Positions 1-7,995 of a stretch of 64,000 nt of DNA are shown here, in pieces. Each line of letters opens with the position of its first letter. Positions within the stretch are counted from its first letter, which is position 1. The stretch comes from Clostridium sp. (GTDB taxonomy: Bacteria; Bacillota; Clostridia; Lachnospirales; Lachnospiraceae), in the NCBI GenBank assembly GCA_018377235.1, contig JAGZZT010000010.1:24516-88515 (forward strand). The letters are read 5' to 3'. The translations under genes were made by a program, and so were the position numbers. The notes beneath the pieces were generated by a model. It made no database searches. It was given only the letters and a program-made list of their open reading frames with translations, and was not told the DNA's origin.

Positions 1-146
1 CTGCTGCAGGAACAGGCATAATCTATGATCTGTCTGTCCTTAATATAAAGCTTTGTCTGATAAACCGTTCCCTGAGACTCCACCTGGCCTGAGACGCGGA
101 TTTCCCCCTTCCAGAAAGTATCCACAGAAATATTTTTTACCGCCAT
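1..146 (-). CDS. SWIM zinc-finger protein, N-terminal fragment (partial)
   Basis: Only the first 48 codons are present; the gene runs off the left edge. The reading begins MAVKNISVDTFWKGE and ends in DYACSCS at the boundary. A short beta-rich stretch followed by a Cys-x-Cys pair is how SWIM zinc fingers (CxC...CxH) begin, and these often lie at the N-terminus of SNF2-family helicase-associated proteins. The start is supported by AAAGGAG seven bases upstream. The second half of the zinc finger and any helicase domain lie outside the window, so the family call is inference from a short fragment. It lies downstream of argS in the same direction. Confidence 0.5.
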   Translation of the reverse strand, partial: MAVKNISVDTFWKGEIRVSGQVESQGTVYQTKLYIKDRQIIDYACSCS

Positions 147-248
147 GACGCTCCTTTTCACTCATATCCCCGCATATGCGGCGAAGCTGCCGGACACAGT
201 CTCGTGTCTTAGCAGCTTCTTGTTTGATCCATCCTATTCTAATGTCTC

Positions 249-2018
249 TTACATGTGCTCCGGAGCTTCAATGCCCAGCAGATCCATGCAGGCGTTCAGT
301 ACGTCCTTCGTAAGACTGATCAGGCTGATAAAACCTGCCTGCTTCTCCCGATCCTCCTCGCCGATAATCTTATTGACCAGGTAGAAATTATTAAACGCAT
401 CTGATAAGTCATACATATACTGGCAGATGCGGTGAGGCGCAGTCTCTGCAAAAGCAGTCTCCACCACCTCTCCGAAACGGCACAGCTCCAGCTGAAGCGC
501 CTTCTCAGTCTCAGAGGAAGCCGGACGTACAGGAATCAGAGTATAGCTTCCGCCCATCAGTTCTCTGTACTTCTCGAGAATAGACTTGATCCGCACTACC
601 ATGTACTGGATATGAGGACCTGTATTTCCCTCGAAGGAGATAAAGCGATCTACATCGAATACATAGTCCTTGGTAGCCTGGTTGGAGAGATCACCGTACT
701 TTAAGGCAGCGAGACCGATCATCTCAGCCGTCTTTCTCATCTCCTCCTCAGATACCCTCTGCTTCTCCTGAACCTTTTTGTAGACTTCCTCGTTAATATC
801 TGCAATCAGGCGTTCCAGACGCATGACACCGCCGTCCCGCGTCTTAAACGGACCTCCGTCCTTGCTGTTCATAGTTCCAAAGCCCAGGAACACCATCTTG
901 GTGCCGTCCTTCACAATGCCGGCCTTCTTTGCCACACGGAATACCTGAGTAAAATGAAGCTCCTGACGTTTGTCCACCACATAAATATAGCGATCTGGAT
1001 GGTAATCCTGCTCTCTCTGGACAATAGTAGCCAGATCGGAGGTAGCGTAGAGAGCGGCTCCGTCAGACTTTCTGACGATACATGGGGGAAGCTCCTTTGT
1101 ATCTGTCTCCTCTGCAATATCCACCACAAGAGCTCCCTGGCTTTCATAAGCCAGCCCCTTCTCAACCAGATCGTCAATCAGCTGCGGAATGTAGGGCTGC
1201 GCATCGCTCTCTCCCTTCCACAGATCGAAAGACACATTAAGATTGCCGTAGTTTCTCTTTAAGTCTTTTAAGGATACGCTCATAATGTGCTCCCAAATGG
1301 CACGGTAAGGCGCATAGCCGCTCTGGAGCTTAAAGGTAGCCTCCTGAGCTCTCTCCTTGAAAGCCTCGTCCTGCTTTGACTTGGCGCTGGCTGCCGGATA
1401 AATCTCTTCCAGCTCAGAGATAGTAAACGGCGGTTCCTTTGGATATTCCCCTGTAAAACTCTCGTCAAAGTAGGGAAGATCCGGCTGTCTGTCGTGGAGT
1501 TCCTCGATAATCAGTCCCATCTGAAGTCCCCAGTCTCCCAGATGCACGTCGCCGATTACCTTATGCCCCATATAGCGGCTGATACGCTTAATACTCTCTC
1601 CGATGACAGCAGAGCGCAGATGACCTACATGAAGAGGCTTCGCCACGTTAGCGCCGCCGTAGTCTACGATAATAGTCTCCGGCTCCTTCGTCTCCTCCAG
1701 TCCGTACTTGGGATCCTCTGCCATGCGGTTCATGTACTCAGCCAGATACTCCGGGGAAATACGCAGATTGATAAAGCCTGGCATAACGGCATTGAGTTCA
1801 GAGAACATGACGCTTTCCTTCGCCTTCTCCACTACCTCGCTGGCAATATCAATCGGCTTCTTTTTATATGCCTTAGCGGCAGCCATGGCTCCGTTGCACT
1901 GATACTCGCACAGATCCGGACGGTTGGAAACTGTGACCTTCACATATTTCTCATCATATCCGCAGGCGGTAAAAGCAGGCGTCAGCTCTGCCACAATTAA
2001 ATCAATCATCTTCTGCAT
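249..2018 (-). CDS. argS: Arginyl-tRNA synthetase
   Basis: This class I aminoacyl-tRNA synthetase charges tRNA-Arg with arginine in the cytoplasm. At 589 residues it has the usual length. The N-terminal Add-1 domain covers about residues 1-100. The HIGH-type signature HVGH is at 130-133, after the typical IVDYGGANVAKPLHVGHLRS context. The ArgS-type catalytic core with VVDKRQELHF is near 345, and the C-terminal DALR anticodon-binding domain ends the protein. The start has a GAAGGAG ribosome site. A sigma-A-like promoter (TTGAAC, 17 bp, TATAGT) lies about 70 bp upstream. No T-box leader was seen. Confidence 0.97.
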   Translation of the reverse strand: MQKMIDLIVAELTPAFTACGYDEKYVKVTVSNRPDLCEYQCNGAMAAAKAYKKKPIDIASEVVEKAKESVMFSELNAVMPGFINLRISPEYLAEYMNRMAEDPKYGLEETKEPETIIVDYGGANVAKPLHVGHLRSAVIGESIKRISRYMGHKVIGDVHLGDWGLQMGLIIEELHDRQPDLPYFDESFTGEYPKEPPFTISELEEIYPAASAKSKQDEAFKERAQEATFKLQSGYAPYRAIWEHIMSVSLKDLKRNYGNLNVSFDLWKGESDAQPYIPQLIDDLVEKGLAYESQGALVVDIAEETDTKELPPCIVRKSDGAALYATSDLATIVQREQDYHPDRYIYVVDKRQELHFTQVFRVAKKAGIVKDGTKMVFLGFGTMNSKDGGPFKTRDGGVMRLERLIADINEEVYKKVQEKQRVSEEEMRKTAEMIGLAALKYGDLSNQATKDYVFDVDRFISFEGNTGPHIQYMVVRIKSILEKYRELMGGSYTLIPVRPASSETEKALQLELCRFGEVVETAFAETAPHRICQYMYDLSDAFNNFYLVNKIIGEEDREKQAGFISLISLTKDVLNACMDLLGIEAPEHM

Positions 2019-2083
2019 GATTTTGTCTCCTTCTTGTCAGTGTTTCTGATGCCTTTGTCCACCGGCATCTTCTGTTCTTATAT

Positions 2084-2112
2084 ACTATAAAATATTTTCT
2101 CCGTAAGTTCAA
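2084..2112 (-). promoter_or_regulatory. argS sigma-A promoter
   Basis: On the minus strand TTGAAC (2107-2112) is followed after exactly 17 bp by TATAGT (2084-2089), about 65 bp upstream of the argS start. Both hexamers are close to the vegetative consensus. Prediction from sequence only. Confidence 0.7.
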
Positions 2113-2254
2113 GCCTAACTGAGACAGGACTGCAGTAAACCTGTAAATCCATGGCTCATTTTTTTCAAACGTATCCTCAGCATCTGCAGGTCTTGTGACG
2201 ATAGCAAGGCTTTCACTGCGAGGTTTGCACCAATGCTTTTAAGCTGCGGGACAT

Positions 2255-3022
2255 TTACTCCCTCATGGCCTCCTTCACATCCTTCAGAAACTCCTTCCAC
2301 TGGTCCGGATGATCCACGAAATATTTCGGACAGGCCTTTTCTGTTATATCATAGTGGCGAATCACATCTTTAGGCTTTAAATCCAGTTCCCGGCACAGCC
2401 ATGATGTCAGGCGCACCAGAGAGGCATAGGTCTCTTCCGTGAATCTGCCATCCTTTCCCGGATGACAGCACTCAATGGAAATCGTATCAGAATTCCTTGT
2501 ATTGGATGCGTAGGCCATCTCGTCAATAGGCACGCACTGAATAATCTCCCCGTCTATCCCAATAATGAAATTACTGCTGACAGAAATTTTGTTAGAGCCT
2601 GTCTGATCCTTCAGCCCTTCGAAATAATTCCTGTTCTGCTCAGCGGTTGTCCCTGGATTTCCTACATAGTGAACCACAATACCGTTAATCTCAGCAAGCT
2701 TCGTGCCAGGTCTGGAATAATCATTGATGGTCAGCAGATCCTGTGTTACCCACTCCGGCGTTTTTACAGATGAAGGATTGACCGGCTCTCTGATAAGGCT
2801 TTCTCTGAGAAACCATCCTGCTGCTCCTCCAGACAGAAAAAGAATAAGTGCTGCAGCAGCCAGAAATATCCTTCTATTCCGTCTGCGGCGCAGAGCCCTC
2901 TCTCTTTTAAAGCTTCTTCCATATGCTCCAGACTCTCTTCTCTGTCGGCTTCTCCCCTCTCCCGAAGCCTCCCCAGAACCAGCCCGCCTGTTCTTCTCTT
3001 TCATTTCCTCGTACAACCCCAT
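2255..3022 (-). CDS. Membrane-anchored N-acetylmuramoyl-L-alanine amidase (Amidase_2/PGRP fold)
   Basis: Predicted zinc amidase that cuts the bond between N-acetylmuramic acid and L-alanine in peptidoglycan. From the chosen start it has 255 residues: a basic cytoplasmic N-terminus, one membrane segment at about 51-71, then an extracellular Amidase_2 domain. The zinc ligands are visible as His118 (VVHYVG), His223 (IRHYDIT) and Cys231 (KACPKYF). The start at 3022 is preferred because AAAGGGG lies just upstream. The reading frame stays open to a TTG at 3091, which has no clear ribosome site. The gene follows efp across a hairpin. The substrate could also be a muropeptide rather than the intact sacculus. 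Confidence 0.88.
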   Translation of the reverse strand: MGLYEEMKEKNRRAGSGEASGEGRSRQRRESGAYGRSFKRERALRRRRNRRIFLAAAALILFLSGGAAGWFLRESLIREPVNPSSVKTPEWVTQDLLTINDYSRPGTKLAEINGIVVHYVGNPGTTAEQNRNYFEGLKDQTGSNKISVSSNFIIGIDGEIIQCVPIDEMAYASNTRNSDTISIECCHPGKDGRFTEETYASLVRLTSWLCRELDLKPKDVIRHYDITEKACPKYFVDHPDQWKEFLKDVKEAMRE

Positions 3023-3087
3023 CGTCCCCTTTGCTGTATGAGCATTTCTCAGATGTATTTTTATTAAAAAATCCGATTCTCCGGTAA

Positions 3088-3137
3088 ACAAAGAAACTGC
3101 TGTAAAATAGCCCTGGGAAAGATATTTTACAACAGTT
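3088..3137 (-). terminator. Terminator downstream of efp
   Basis: A 15-bp inverted repeat (3095-3109 with 3123-3137, one G-U pair and otherwise paired) lies between efp and the amidase gene. On the minus strand it is followed by a modest T-rich run, TCTTTGTTT. The weak T-tract suggests partial termination. Confidence 0.55.
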
Positions 3138-3213
3138 CCTATTTGTCCGAATCCTTATGCCTGATTCTTTTATTCAGTCAAGCTGTCCTCTGCAGAAATC
3201 TGCTGAATCTGCA

Positions 3214-3771
3214 TTAAACTCTGGACAGATACTCTCCTGTACGTGTATCGATCTTAACTTTGTCGCCAATCTCTACGAATAATGGAACGTAGATAACTGC
3301 GCCTGTCTCTACAGTAGCCGGCTTAGTAGCGCCTGTAGCTGTATCTCCCTTAAGGCCTGGCTCTGTCTCTGTGATCTCAAGCTCTGCAAACAGAGGAGCC
3401 TCTACGGAGAATACCTCGCCGTTGTGAGAACAGATCTTAACCATGTCGTTCTCCTTTACGAACTTCAGAGCGTCACCGATCTGTTCGGATGTCAGAGCTA
3501 CCTGCTCAAAGTTCTCCACGTTCATGAAGTGGAACAGATCTCCGTCAGAGTACAGATACTGCATATCTACTCTGTCAATTCTGGCTGCCGGGAACTTCTC
3601 TGTCGGTCTGAAAGTTTTCTCCACAACACCGCCGTTCTTGATATTTTTAAGCTTGGTTCTTACGAACGCAGCGCCCTTTCCTGGCTTTACATGCTGGAAC
3701 TCGACGATCTGGAATACGTTTCCTTCGATTTCCACTGTAATACCGTTTCTAAAATCGCCCGCTGATACCAT
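3214..3771 (-). CDS. efp: Translation elongation factor P
   Basis: EF-P binds between the P and E sites and relieves ribosome stalling at polyproline stretches. At 185 residues it has the family length and the three-domain layout: KOW-like domain I, then two OB domains, ending in GDKVKIDTRTGEYLSRV. The loop that takes the post-translational modification reads KPGKGAAF, with the modified lysine at Lys32. No modification enzyme gene lies nearby. The start has CAAGGAGG upstream and its own promoter overlapping the end of the aroE-aroK gene, so efp can be expressed apart from that gene. Confidence 0.97.
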   Translation of the reverse strand: MVSAGDFRNGITVEIEGNVFQIVEFQHVKPGKGAAFVRTKLKNIKNGGVVEKTFRPTEKFPAARIDRVDMQYLYSDGDLFHFMNVENFEQVALTSEQIGDALKFVKENDMVKICSHNGEVFSVEAPLFAELEITETEPGLKGDTATGATKPATVETGAVIYVPLFVEIGDKVKIDTRTGEYLSRV

Positions 3772-3812
3772 AAATGATATTCCTCCTTGAATGATCTCTC
3801 TTTATCTTTTTT

Positions 3813-3841
3813 ATTCTATACTATAATATGCCGTTTTTCAA
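3813..3841 (-). promoter_or_regulatory. efp sigma-A promoter
   Basis: TTGAAA (3836-3841) and TAGAAT (3813-3818) are separated by 17 bp on the minus strand, about 45 bp upstream of efp. The -35 hexamer overlaps the stop codon of the upstream aroE-aroK gene. Confidence 0.65.
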
Positions 3842-5295
3842 CTACTTTTTGCAAAAGCCGCAATCTCCTGCGCGATTTCTCCAGGCATCCGCCCGTCTGT
3901 ATTTATCGTAATATCTGCGGTTTTTTCATAGACAGGGCCTCTGACAGATAGAAGGCCTTCCACCTTCTCTCTCACATTTCCGCCCTGCAGAAGAGGTCTT
4001 GTAGTGTCTCCCTGGAGACGAAACAGAACCTGTTCCGGAGAGGTTTTCAGATAAATGCACACAGCATTTTCTTCTAAAAGCTTCTGGTTTTCCTCCCTGA
4101 GAGCCAAGCCTCCTCCTGCTGAAATCACAGTATACTCTCCGTCCTGTCCTGTTTTTTTCAGGAGTTCTCTCAGAGTATCTGTCTCCATTCTCCGAAAACA
4201 TTCCTCTCCCTGAAGATGGAAAATCTCTGAAATGGTCAGGCCCGCCTGGCGCTCTGTCTCCTGATCCGTATCATAGAGACTGCAGCCCAGAAGTTCTGCC
4301 AGTTCTTTTCCCACACTGGTCTTTCCAGCTCCCATAAATCCGATAAGAACCAGATTGTTCTGTTTAGGCTGAAGCTTTCGCTGGATCAGAGTCTCAGCTA
4401 AGATGAGAGTATCCCTTCCTACCCGCACTCCAGGATTCCACAGCTCATAGGAAACCGCCCCCTGGTAAACCAGCATCTTCAGTCCATTGACAGCCTTTCC
4501 TCCTGCTTCCCGCACCAGGCGCATAAACTTCGTCTCTGCCGGAGTGTAAATCACATCCAGAGCCTCCTCTATAAGCTGATAAAAATTCCTGTCCTCTATA
4601 GGCGCTGCGTCCACTGCAGGATGCATCCCCACACTGGTACACTGAACAGCCAGATACCGCTTTCCGGACAGCTCCTTCCACTGAGAAAGAGCCAGAGCTC
4701 TCATCATTTCTCTTCCTGCAAGCATGTTCCCATACTCCGCCAGCTCCTCGGCTTTTTCGACGCTTCTGTTCAGCACAGCAATGCTTTCTGCTCCGTCCCT
4801 GATCAGCATATAGGCAGCCGCTCTGGCAGCTCCCCCCGCTCCGATCAGAAGGCAGTCCCTCCCCTTCACAGTAAAACCAGCTTCCTGAACAGCTCTCCTG
4901 AGACCTGGAACATCTGTATTGTATCCTTTGTATCCCCGTTCCGTCCGGACCAGGGTATTCACGGCTCCGATATCTCTGGCTGCCTCGTCTATACTGTCCA
5001 GATATTTCATCACTGCCTGCTTGTGGGGCACTGTCACATTCATGCCCAAAATATTCAGGGCAAAGGCTCCAGAAACTGCCGCCTGAAGCTCCTCCTTCTT
5101 TACTTTAAACGGAATATAGACTAAATCTGCCCCTGTGCTTTCTGCGTAAAGATTCTGAAGCATGGGAGACATGGAGTGTTCCACTGGGTTCGCTAAAATC
5201 CCGCAGACTCTTGTAGTTCCTCTGACAGCCTGTGCCGCCTGAAGCAGCCTTTCCTGCTCTCCCGCCTGTTTTTTTGTTTTGTCTTTTTCTGTCAT
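3838..5295 (-). CDS. aroE-aroK: Bifunctional shikimate dehydrogenase / shikimate kinase fusion
   Basis: One 485-residue polypeptide carries two consecutive shikimate-pathway enzymes. Residues about 28-305 are AroE, which reduces 3-dehydroshikimate with NADPH. The shikimate-binding SMS is at 41-43, catalytic Lys92 lies in NVTVPHK, Asp128 in GYNTD, and the dinucleotide loop GAGGAA is at 152-157. Residues about 313-485 are AroK, which phosphorylates shikimate: P-loop GFMGAGKTSVG at 319-329, DTD at 342-344, then FRRMET and GGGLALRE. All key residues are present in both halves. The gene overlaps yqeG by four bases, so the two are translationally coupled. I saw no frameshift between the domains, so this is a true fusion. 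Confidence 0.95.
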   Translation of the reverse strand: MTEKDKTKKQAGEQERLLQAAQAVRGTTRVCGILANPVEHSMSPMLQNLYAESTGADLVYIPFKVKKEELQAAVSGAFALNILGMNVTVPHKQAVMKYLDSIDEAARDIGAVNTLVRTERGYKGYNTDVPGLRRAVQEAGFTVKGRDCLLIGAGGAARAAAYMLIRDGAESIAVLNRSVEKAEELAEYGNMLAGREMMRALALSQWKELSGKRYLAVQCTSVGMHPAVDAAPIEDRNFYQLIEEALDVIYTPAETKFMRLVREAGGKAVNGLKMLVYQGAVSYELWNPGVRVGRDTLILAETLIQRKLQPKQNNLVLIGFMGAGKTSVGKELAELLGCSLYDTDQETERQAGLTISEIFHLQGEECFRRMETDTLRELLKKTGQDGEYTVISAGGGLALREENQKLLEENAVCIYLKTSPEQVLFRLQGDTTRPLLQGGNVREKVEGLLSVRGPVYEKTADITINTDGRMPGEIAQEIAAFAKSS

Positions 5296-5828
5296 CTCTC
5301 TCTGCTCTTTTCCTGCTGCCTGCTCTCCCGCTTTCTGCAGTCTCTTTTGTAAAAATACAGTACCACTGCTTCCAGACGACGCTTTAAAACAATCTGTATT
5401 TCTTCCTTGGGATGGATGGGCTTTGTAAGAATCCCGTAGATTCCAGCCCGGTTTGCCCCATATACATCTGTAAACAGCTGATCTCCCACAAACAGGCTTG
5501 TCTCCCTGTCTGTCCCCATCAGCTCCATGGCTCTTTCATAGCCGCTCCGGGCCGGCTTTTTGCCTTTATAAATATAGGGGGAATCTACCTGCGCGGCAAA
5601 AGAAGATACTCTCGGCTCCTTATTGTTAGACAGCAGACAGGTTTTCATCCCCATTTCCTTCAGGCGGCCAAACAGCTGCAGCGCCCGCTCATCCGCCGGA
5701 TCGCCGTGGGGTACTAACGTATTGTCAATATCAAAAATCACTCCGCGGATCCCCTGCTTAAAAAAATTCTCGTAGGGGATATCATAGGCGGAGTCTCTGT
5801 ATTCCTTCGGATAAAATGCTCTGAACAT
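5292..5828 (-). CDS. yqeG: YqeG-family HAD phosphatase
   Basis: A 178-residue HAD superfamily (subfamily IIIA) phosphatase. Motif I is DIDNTLVPHG near residues 34-43, the motif II region is LLSNN, and motif III/IV is FVGDQLFTDVYGANRAG near 110-130. Relatives resemble phosphatidylglycerophosphate phosphatases and commonly sit beside aroE and nrdR in Firmicutes, but the substrate is not established here. The gene starts two bases after the nrdR stop and overlaps aroE-aroK by four bases, so nrdR, yqeG and aroE-aroK form one tight transcription unit. Confidence 0.9.
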   Translation of the reverse strand: MFRAFYPKEYRDSAYDIPYENFFKQGIRGVIFDIDNTLVPHGDPADERALQLFGRLKEMGMKTCLLSNNKEPRVSSFAAQVDSPYIYKGKKPARSGYERAMELMGTDRETSLFVGDQLFTDVYGANRAGIYGILTKPIHPKEEIQIVLKRRLEAVVLYFYKRDCRKRESRQQEKSRER

Positions 5829-5829
5829 A

Positions 5830-6285
5830 CTAGTCCTTCTTCAACAGCTTTCCGATCTCTTCCATAAAGGTTCCCACATCCTTAAACTCTCTGTATACAG
5901 AGGCAAAGCGCACATAGGCCACCTCATCCAGATCTTTTAATTTGTCCATCACCAGCTCGCCGATAGCTGAGGTCTCGATCTCTCTCTCCTCTTTGTTAAA
6001 AATCTGGTTTTCTATCCCGTCAATGGTCTCGCTGATCTGCTGTGGTGAAACTGGGCGCTTATGGCAGGAATGAAGGATGCCTGCCTCTATCTTGGACCGG
6101 TCATAGAGCTCCCTGGAATTATCCTTCTTGATTACCATCAGCGGCATCGTCTCCAGTTTTTCATAAGTAGTAAAACGTTTTCCGCATGTCTCACACTGAC
6201 GGCGGCGGCGGATGGAACTGTTGTCGTCTGCCGGTCTGGAGTCAATCACCTTTGTATCAGAAGCATTACAAAATGGACATTTCAC
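5830..6285 (-). CDS. nrdR: Transcriptional repressor NrdR
   Basis: NrdR represses ribonucleotide reductase genes in response to ATP and dATP. The 151-residue protein has the expected zinc ribbon (CPFC at 3-6 and CETCGKRF near 31-38) followed by an ATP-cone domain from about residue 49 (VIKKDNSRELYDRSKI). It begins with GTG, preceded by AGGAGG at good spacing; the upstream ATG of the overlapping ATGTGA is not in frame. No ribonucleotide reductase genes or matching NrdR boxes were noticed in this window, so its targets are elsewhere. Confidence 0.97.
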   Translation of the reverse strand: MKCPFCNASDTKVIDSRPADDNSSIRRRRQCETCGKRFTTYEKLETMPLMVIKKDNSRELYDRSKIEAGILHSCHKRPVSPQQISETIDGIENQIFNKEEREIETSAIGELVMDKLKDLDEVAYVRFASVYREFKDVGTFMEEIGKLLKKD

Positions 6286-6353
6286 ATTCTTTTCCTCCTG
6301 TGTGATATATTGTCCTTATTTTAACGTACTGCTGAAAGATATGCAAGCTGTTT

Positions 6354-6602
6354 TCAGCCTTTTTGCTCCTTTTTGCACAGTTCCACCAGGATAATATCAT
6401 CTCCGATCTGCTTCACATCACGCCATGGAATCACATATTCGCTCTCCCTTCCCAGAAATCCCCACAGACATCCCGGTCCCGGAATAATGAGAGCTGTCAC
6501 TCTTCCTGTGCAGATATCGATATCCACGTCCCCCACAAAGCCCAAACGGCTGCAGTCCTTGATATTGATAACTTCCTTTTGCTTCATCTCTGAAAGACGC
6601 AT
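6354..6602 (-). CDS. YlmC/YmxH-family PRC-barrel protein
   Basis: A small 82-residue PRC-barrel-like protein beginning MRLSEMKQKEVINIKDC, a pattern typical of the YlmC/YmxH family. Members are found in spore-formers, often next to nrdR as here. Their biochemical role is unclear. The conserved elements visible are GRLGFVGDVDID-like spacing (residues 20-31), the turn IIPGP near 43, and WRDVKQIGDDIILVE near 66-78. The ribosome site is CAGGAG. It probably heads the nrdR-yqeG-aroE-aroK unit. Confidence 0.85.
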   Translation of the reverse strand: MRLSEMKQKEVINIKDCSRLGFVGDVDIDICTGRVTALIIPGPGCLWGFLGRESEYVIPWRDVKQIGDDIILVELCKKEQKG

Positions 6603-6655
6603 AGTTTTAAGCTCCTGTCAGGCCTCTTGGTTCCAGTATATGACGGCTGGACGCT

Positions 6656-6694
6656 AAATTGCCCTGCCCCCGGATGAAATCCGGCAGGCAGGGC
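6656..6694 (-). terminator. Hairpin downstream of the flavoprotein-like lipoprotein
   Basis: GCCCTGCC...GGCAGGGC with an inner CCGG/CCGG stem (6661-6694) forms a strong GC-rich hairpin. On the minus strand it is followed only by AATTTAG, so the T-run is poor. It lies between the lipoprotein gene and the ymxH-like gene. Confidence 0.5.
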
Positions 6695-6744
6695 ATTCTC
6701 TCTGCTCTGTTTTATGTTATGATTTTCTGTGCTGTATTTCTTCT

Positions 6745-7746
6745 CTACTGCCGGGGCGCATTATCCTGAGCATAAATAGAAGCTTCTGTTCCAGCTGTCG
6801 TTCCGAATACAACCATTCCTGTCAGCTCGTTTCCCTCCAGAGCCTTATCGCCGTGAAGAGCTGCTTCTATGGCGTCTCCAGCGGCATAGAGTCCCGGAAT
6901 TTCTCCCTCATCGGCCGTCACTGCATTAGCGCAGCTGTCTACGTTCACTCCAATATTCTTTCCGCTCTCATCAGTCACATAGGAAACTCCCAGAGCCCCC
7001 AGAAGATCCAGGTAAGCATCGTCGGTTACCAGCAGGGACCGGCAGGTAATCTCCTGCTCTCCATCTGTTCCCTTCACCTTAACGCCTGTCACTTCTCCAT
7101 CAGCGCCATAGAGTACCTGGGAAAGCTCCCCATCCTCTGCCACAGTCACATTCAGGCTGTCAAATTTTTCCTGAATCTTCGTCTGAATCTGGCTTCCCAG
7201 ATCTTCTCCGTCAGCTGCCTCATAGCTTCTGGCCACGCTGGACCCCTCCTTCTGAGTCACACCAGAAAGCTCAATGCCCAGATCCCGCACCCAGTCAAGA
7301 GCCGCCTGGCTTTCCTCTCCCAGATGCTCCACCATTTCCTGATTTCCCTTTCCGCCTCCTGCTGCCAGGGTATCTGCAATGTAGCTGTCCACTGTATCCT
7401 CAATTCCTGCATCTGCCTGTTCTTCTGTATCGGAAGCGTTCATGCAGTTTCCTGACAGAGTTTCTTCACCGCTTCCCAGCACCAGGATCCTGGCCGGATC
7501 TGTTCCCTCTGCCACTGCCTGAATTGCCGCAGCCATACCCGCCGGATCACCGCCTGCAATCACAAGATCCGCATCTTTCATGAGAGCTGGCTGATCTGCC
7601 TGTGTACTCTCCTTTGCTGCTTCCTGGGAAGTTCCCGGCCTGGCTGTCTCTTCTGCTTTATCTCCTGTACCCTGGCTGCTGCATCCCGTCAGGGCTCCCA
7701 CTGCCAGAACTGCTGCTGTCCATGCTGCCAATGATTTTTTTCTCAT
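6745..7746 (-). CDS. Lipoprotein with a degenerate fumarate-reductase-type FAD fold
   Basis: A 333-residue exported lipoprotein. The signal peptide ends at lipobox LTGC with Cys22, followed by a Thr/Glu/Ala-rich linker to about residue 58. The remainder resembles the flavin-binding domain of FrdA/urocanate-reductase-type flavoproteins: LVIAGGDPAGMAAAI near 61-75, the pattern NQEMVEHLGEESQAALDWVRDLGI, and a C-terminal GLYAAGDA. The dinucleotide loop is altered (GGDPAG instead of GGGPAG). The protein is much shorter than the roughly 500-residue enzymes, and the capping domain with the catalytic Arg/His residues appears missing. It may bind flavin or another ligand without reductase activity. 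It has its own promoter. Confidence 0.75.
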   Translation of the reverse strand: MRKKSLAAWTAAVLAVGALTGCSSQGTGDKAEETARPGTSQEAAKESTQADQPALMKDADLVIAGGDPAGMAAAIQAVAEGTDPARILVLGSGEETLSGNCMNASDTEEQADAGIEDTVDSYIADTLAAGGGKGNQEMVEHLGEESQAALDWVRDLGIELSGVTQKEGSSVARSYEAADGEDLGSQIQTKIQEKFDSLNVTVAEDGELSQVLYGADGEVTGVKVKGTDGEQEITCRSLLVTDDAYLDLLGALGVSYVTDESGKNIGVNVDSCANAVTADEGEIPGLYAAGDAIEAALHGDKALEGNELTGMVVFGTTAGTEASIYAQDNAPRQ

Positions 7747-7791
7747 AATCTGCTCCTATCCCGGAAGAAACTCTCTTCCGTACGATTGAAA

Positions 7792-7843
7792 TTCCGCCGG
7801 TTCTGATGAGTCTGACTCTGATGCTGTCGTAATTTCCGGCGGA
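7792..7843 (-). other. Inverted repeat in the 5' leader of the lipoprotein gene
   Basis: TTCCGCCGG (7792-7800) and CCGGCGGAA (7835-7843) are perfect 9-bp arms about 46 bp upstream of the lipoprotein start codon. The interior also has partly self-complementary GAGTC/GACTC sequence. Given the predicted promoter upstream, it would be transcribed as an extended leader hairpin. Its function is unknown. Confidence 0.5.
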
Positions 7844-7870
7844 AGAAGCAAAAAAGTCCAACTGAGCCTT

Positions 7871-7916
7871 CCTGCTTCTGTGACAGCATTCTATCACAGG
7901 AAGCAGGTCAGATCAA
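7871..7916 (-). promoter_or_regulatory. Promoter of the lipoprotein gene with an overlapping palindrome
   Basis: On the minus strand TTGATC (7911-7916) and TAGAAT (7888-7893) are 17 bp apart. A near-perfect 13-bp inverted repeat (7871-7883 with 7894-7907, one bulged base) brackets the -10 box, and its inner half reads TGTGA-N10-TCACA. Transcription would begin inside one arm, so the palindrome is better explained as a DNA operator than as an RNA hairpin. A terminator for the upstream dipeptidase gene, with TTTTTT 15 bases further on, is the alternative. Confidence 0.5.
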
Positions 7917-7995
7917 TTGAACTTTTATTAAGGTTGTTTTCAAAATCCAAATTTTTTATGAATTTTTTCTGTATCTGGCTTTAAAGCCCTGCCAC

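Noticed and set aside
170..181. Palindrome CCGCATATGCGG between argS and the SWIM-domain gene
   Set aside because: A 12-bp perfect palindrome without loop, T-run or promoter context; likely chance.
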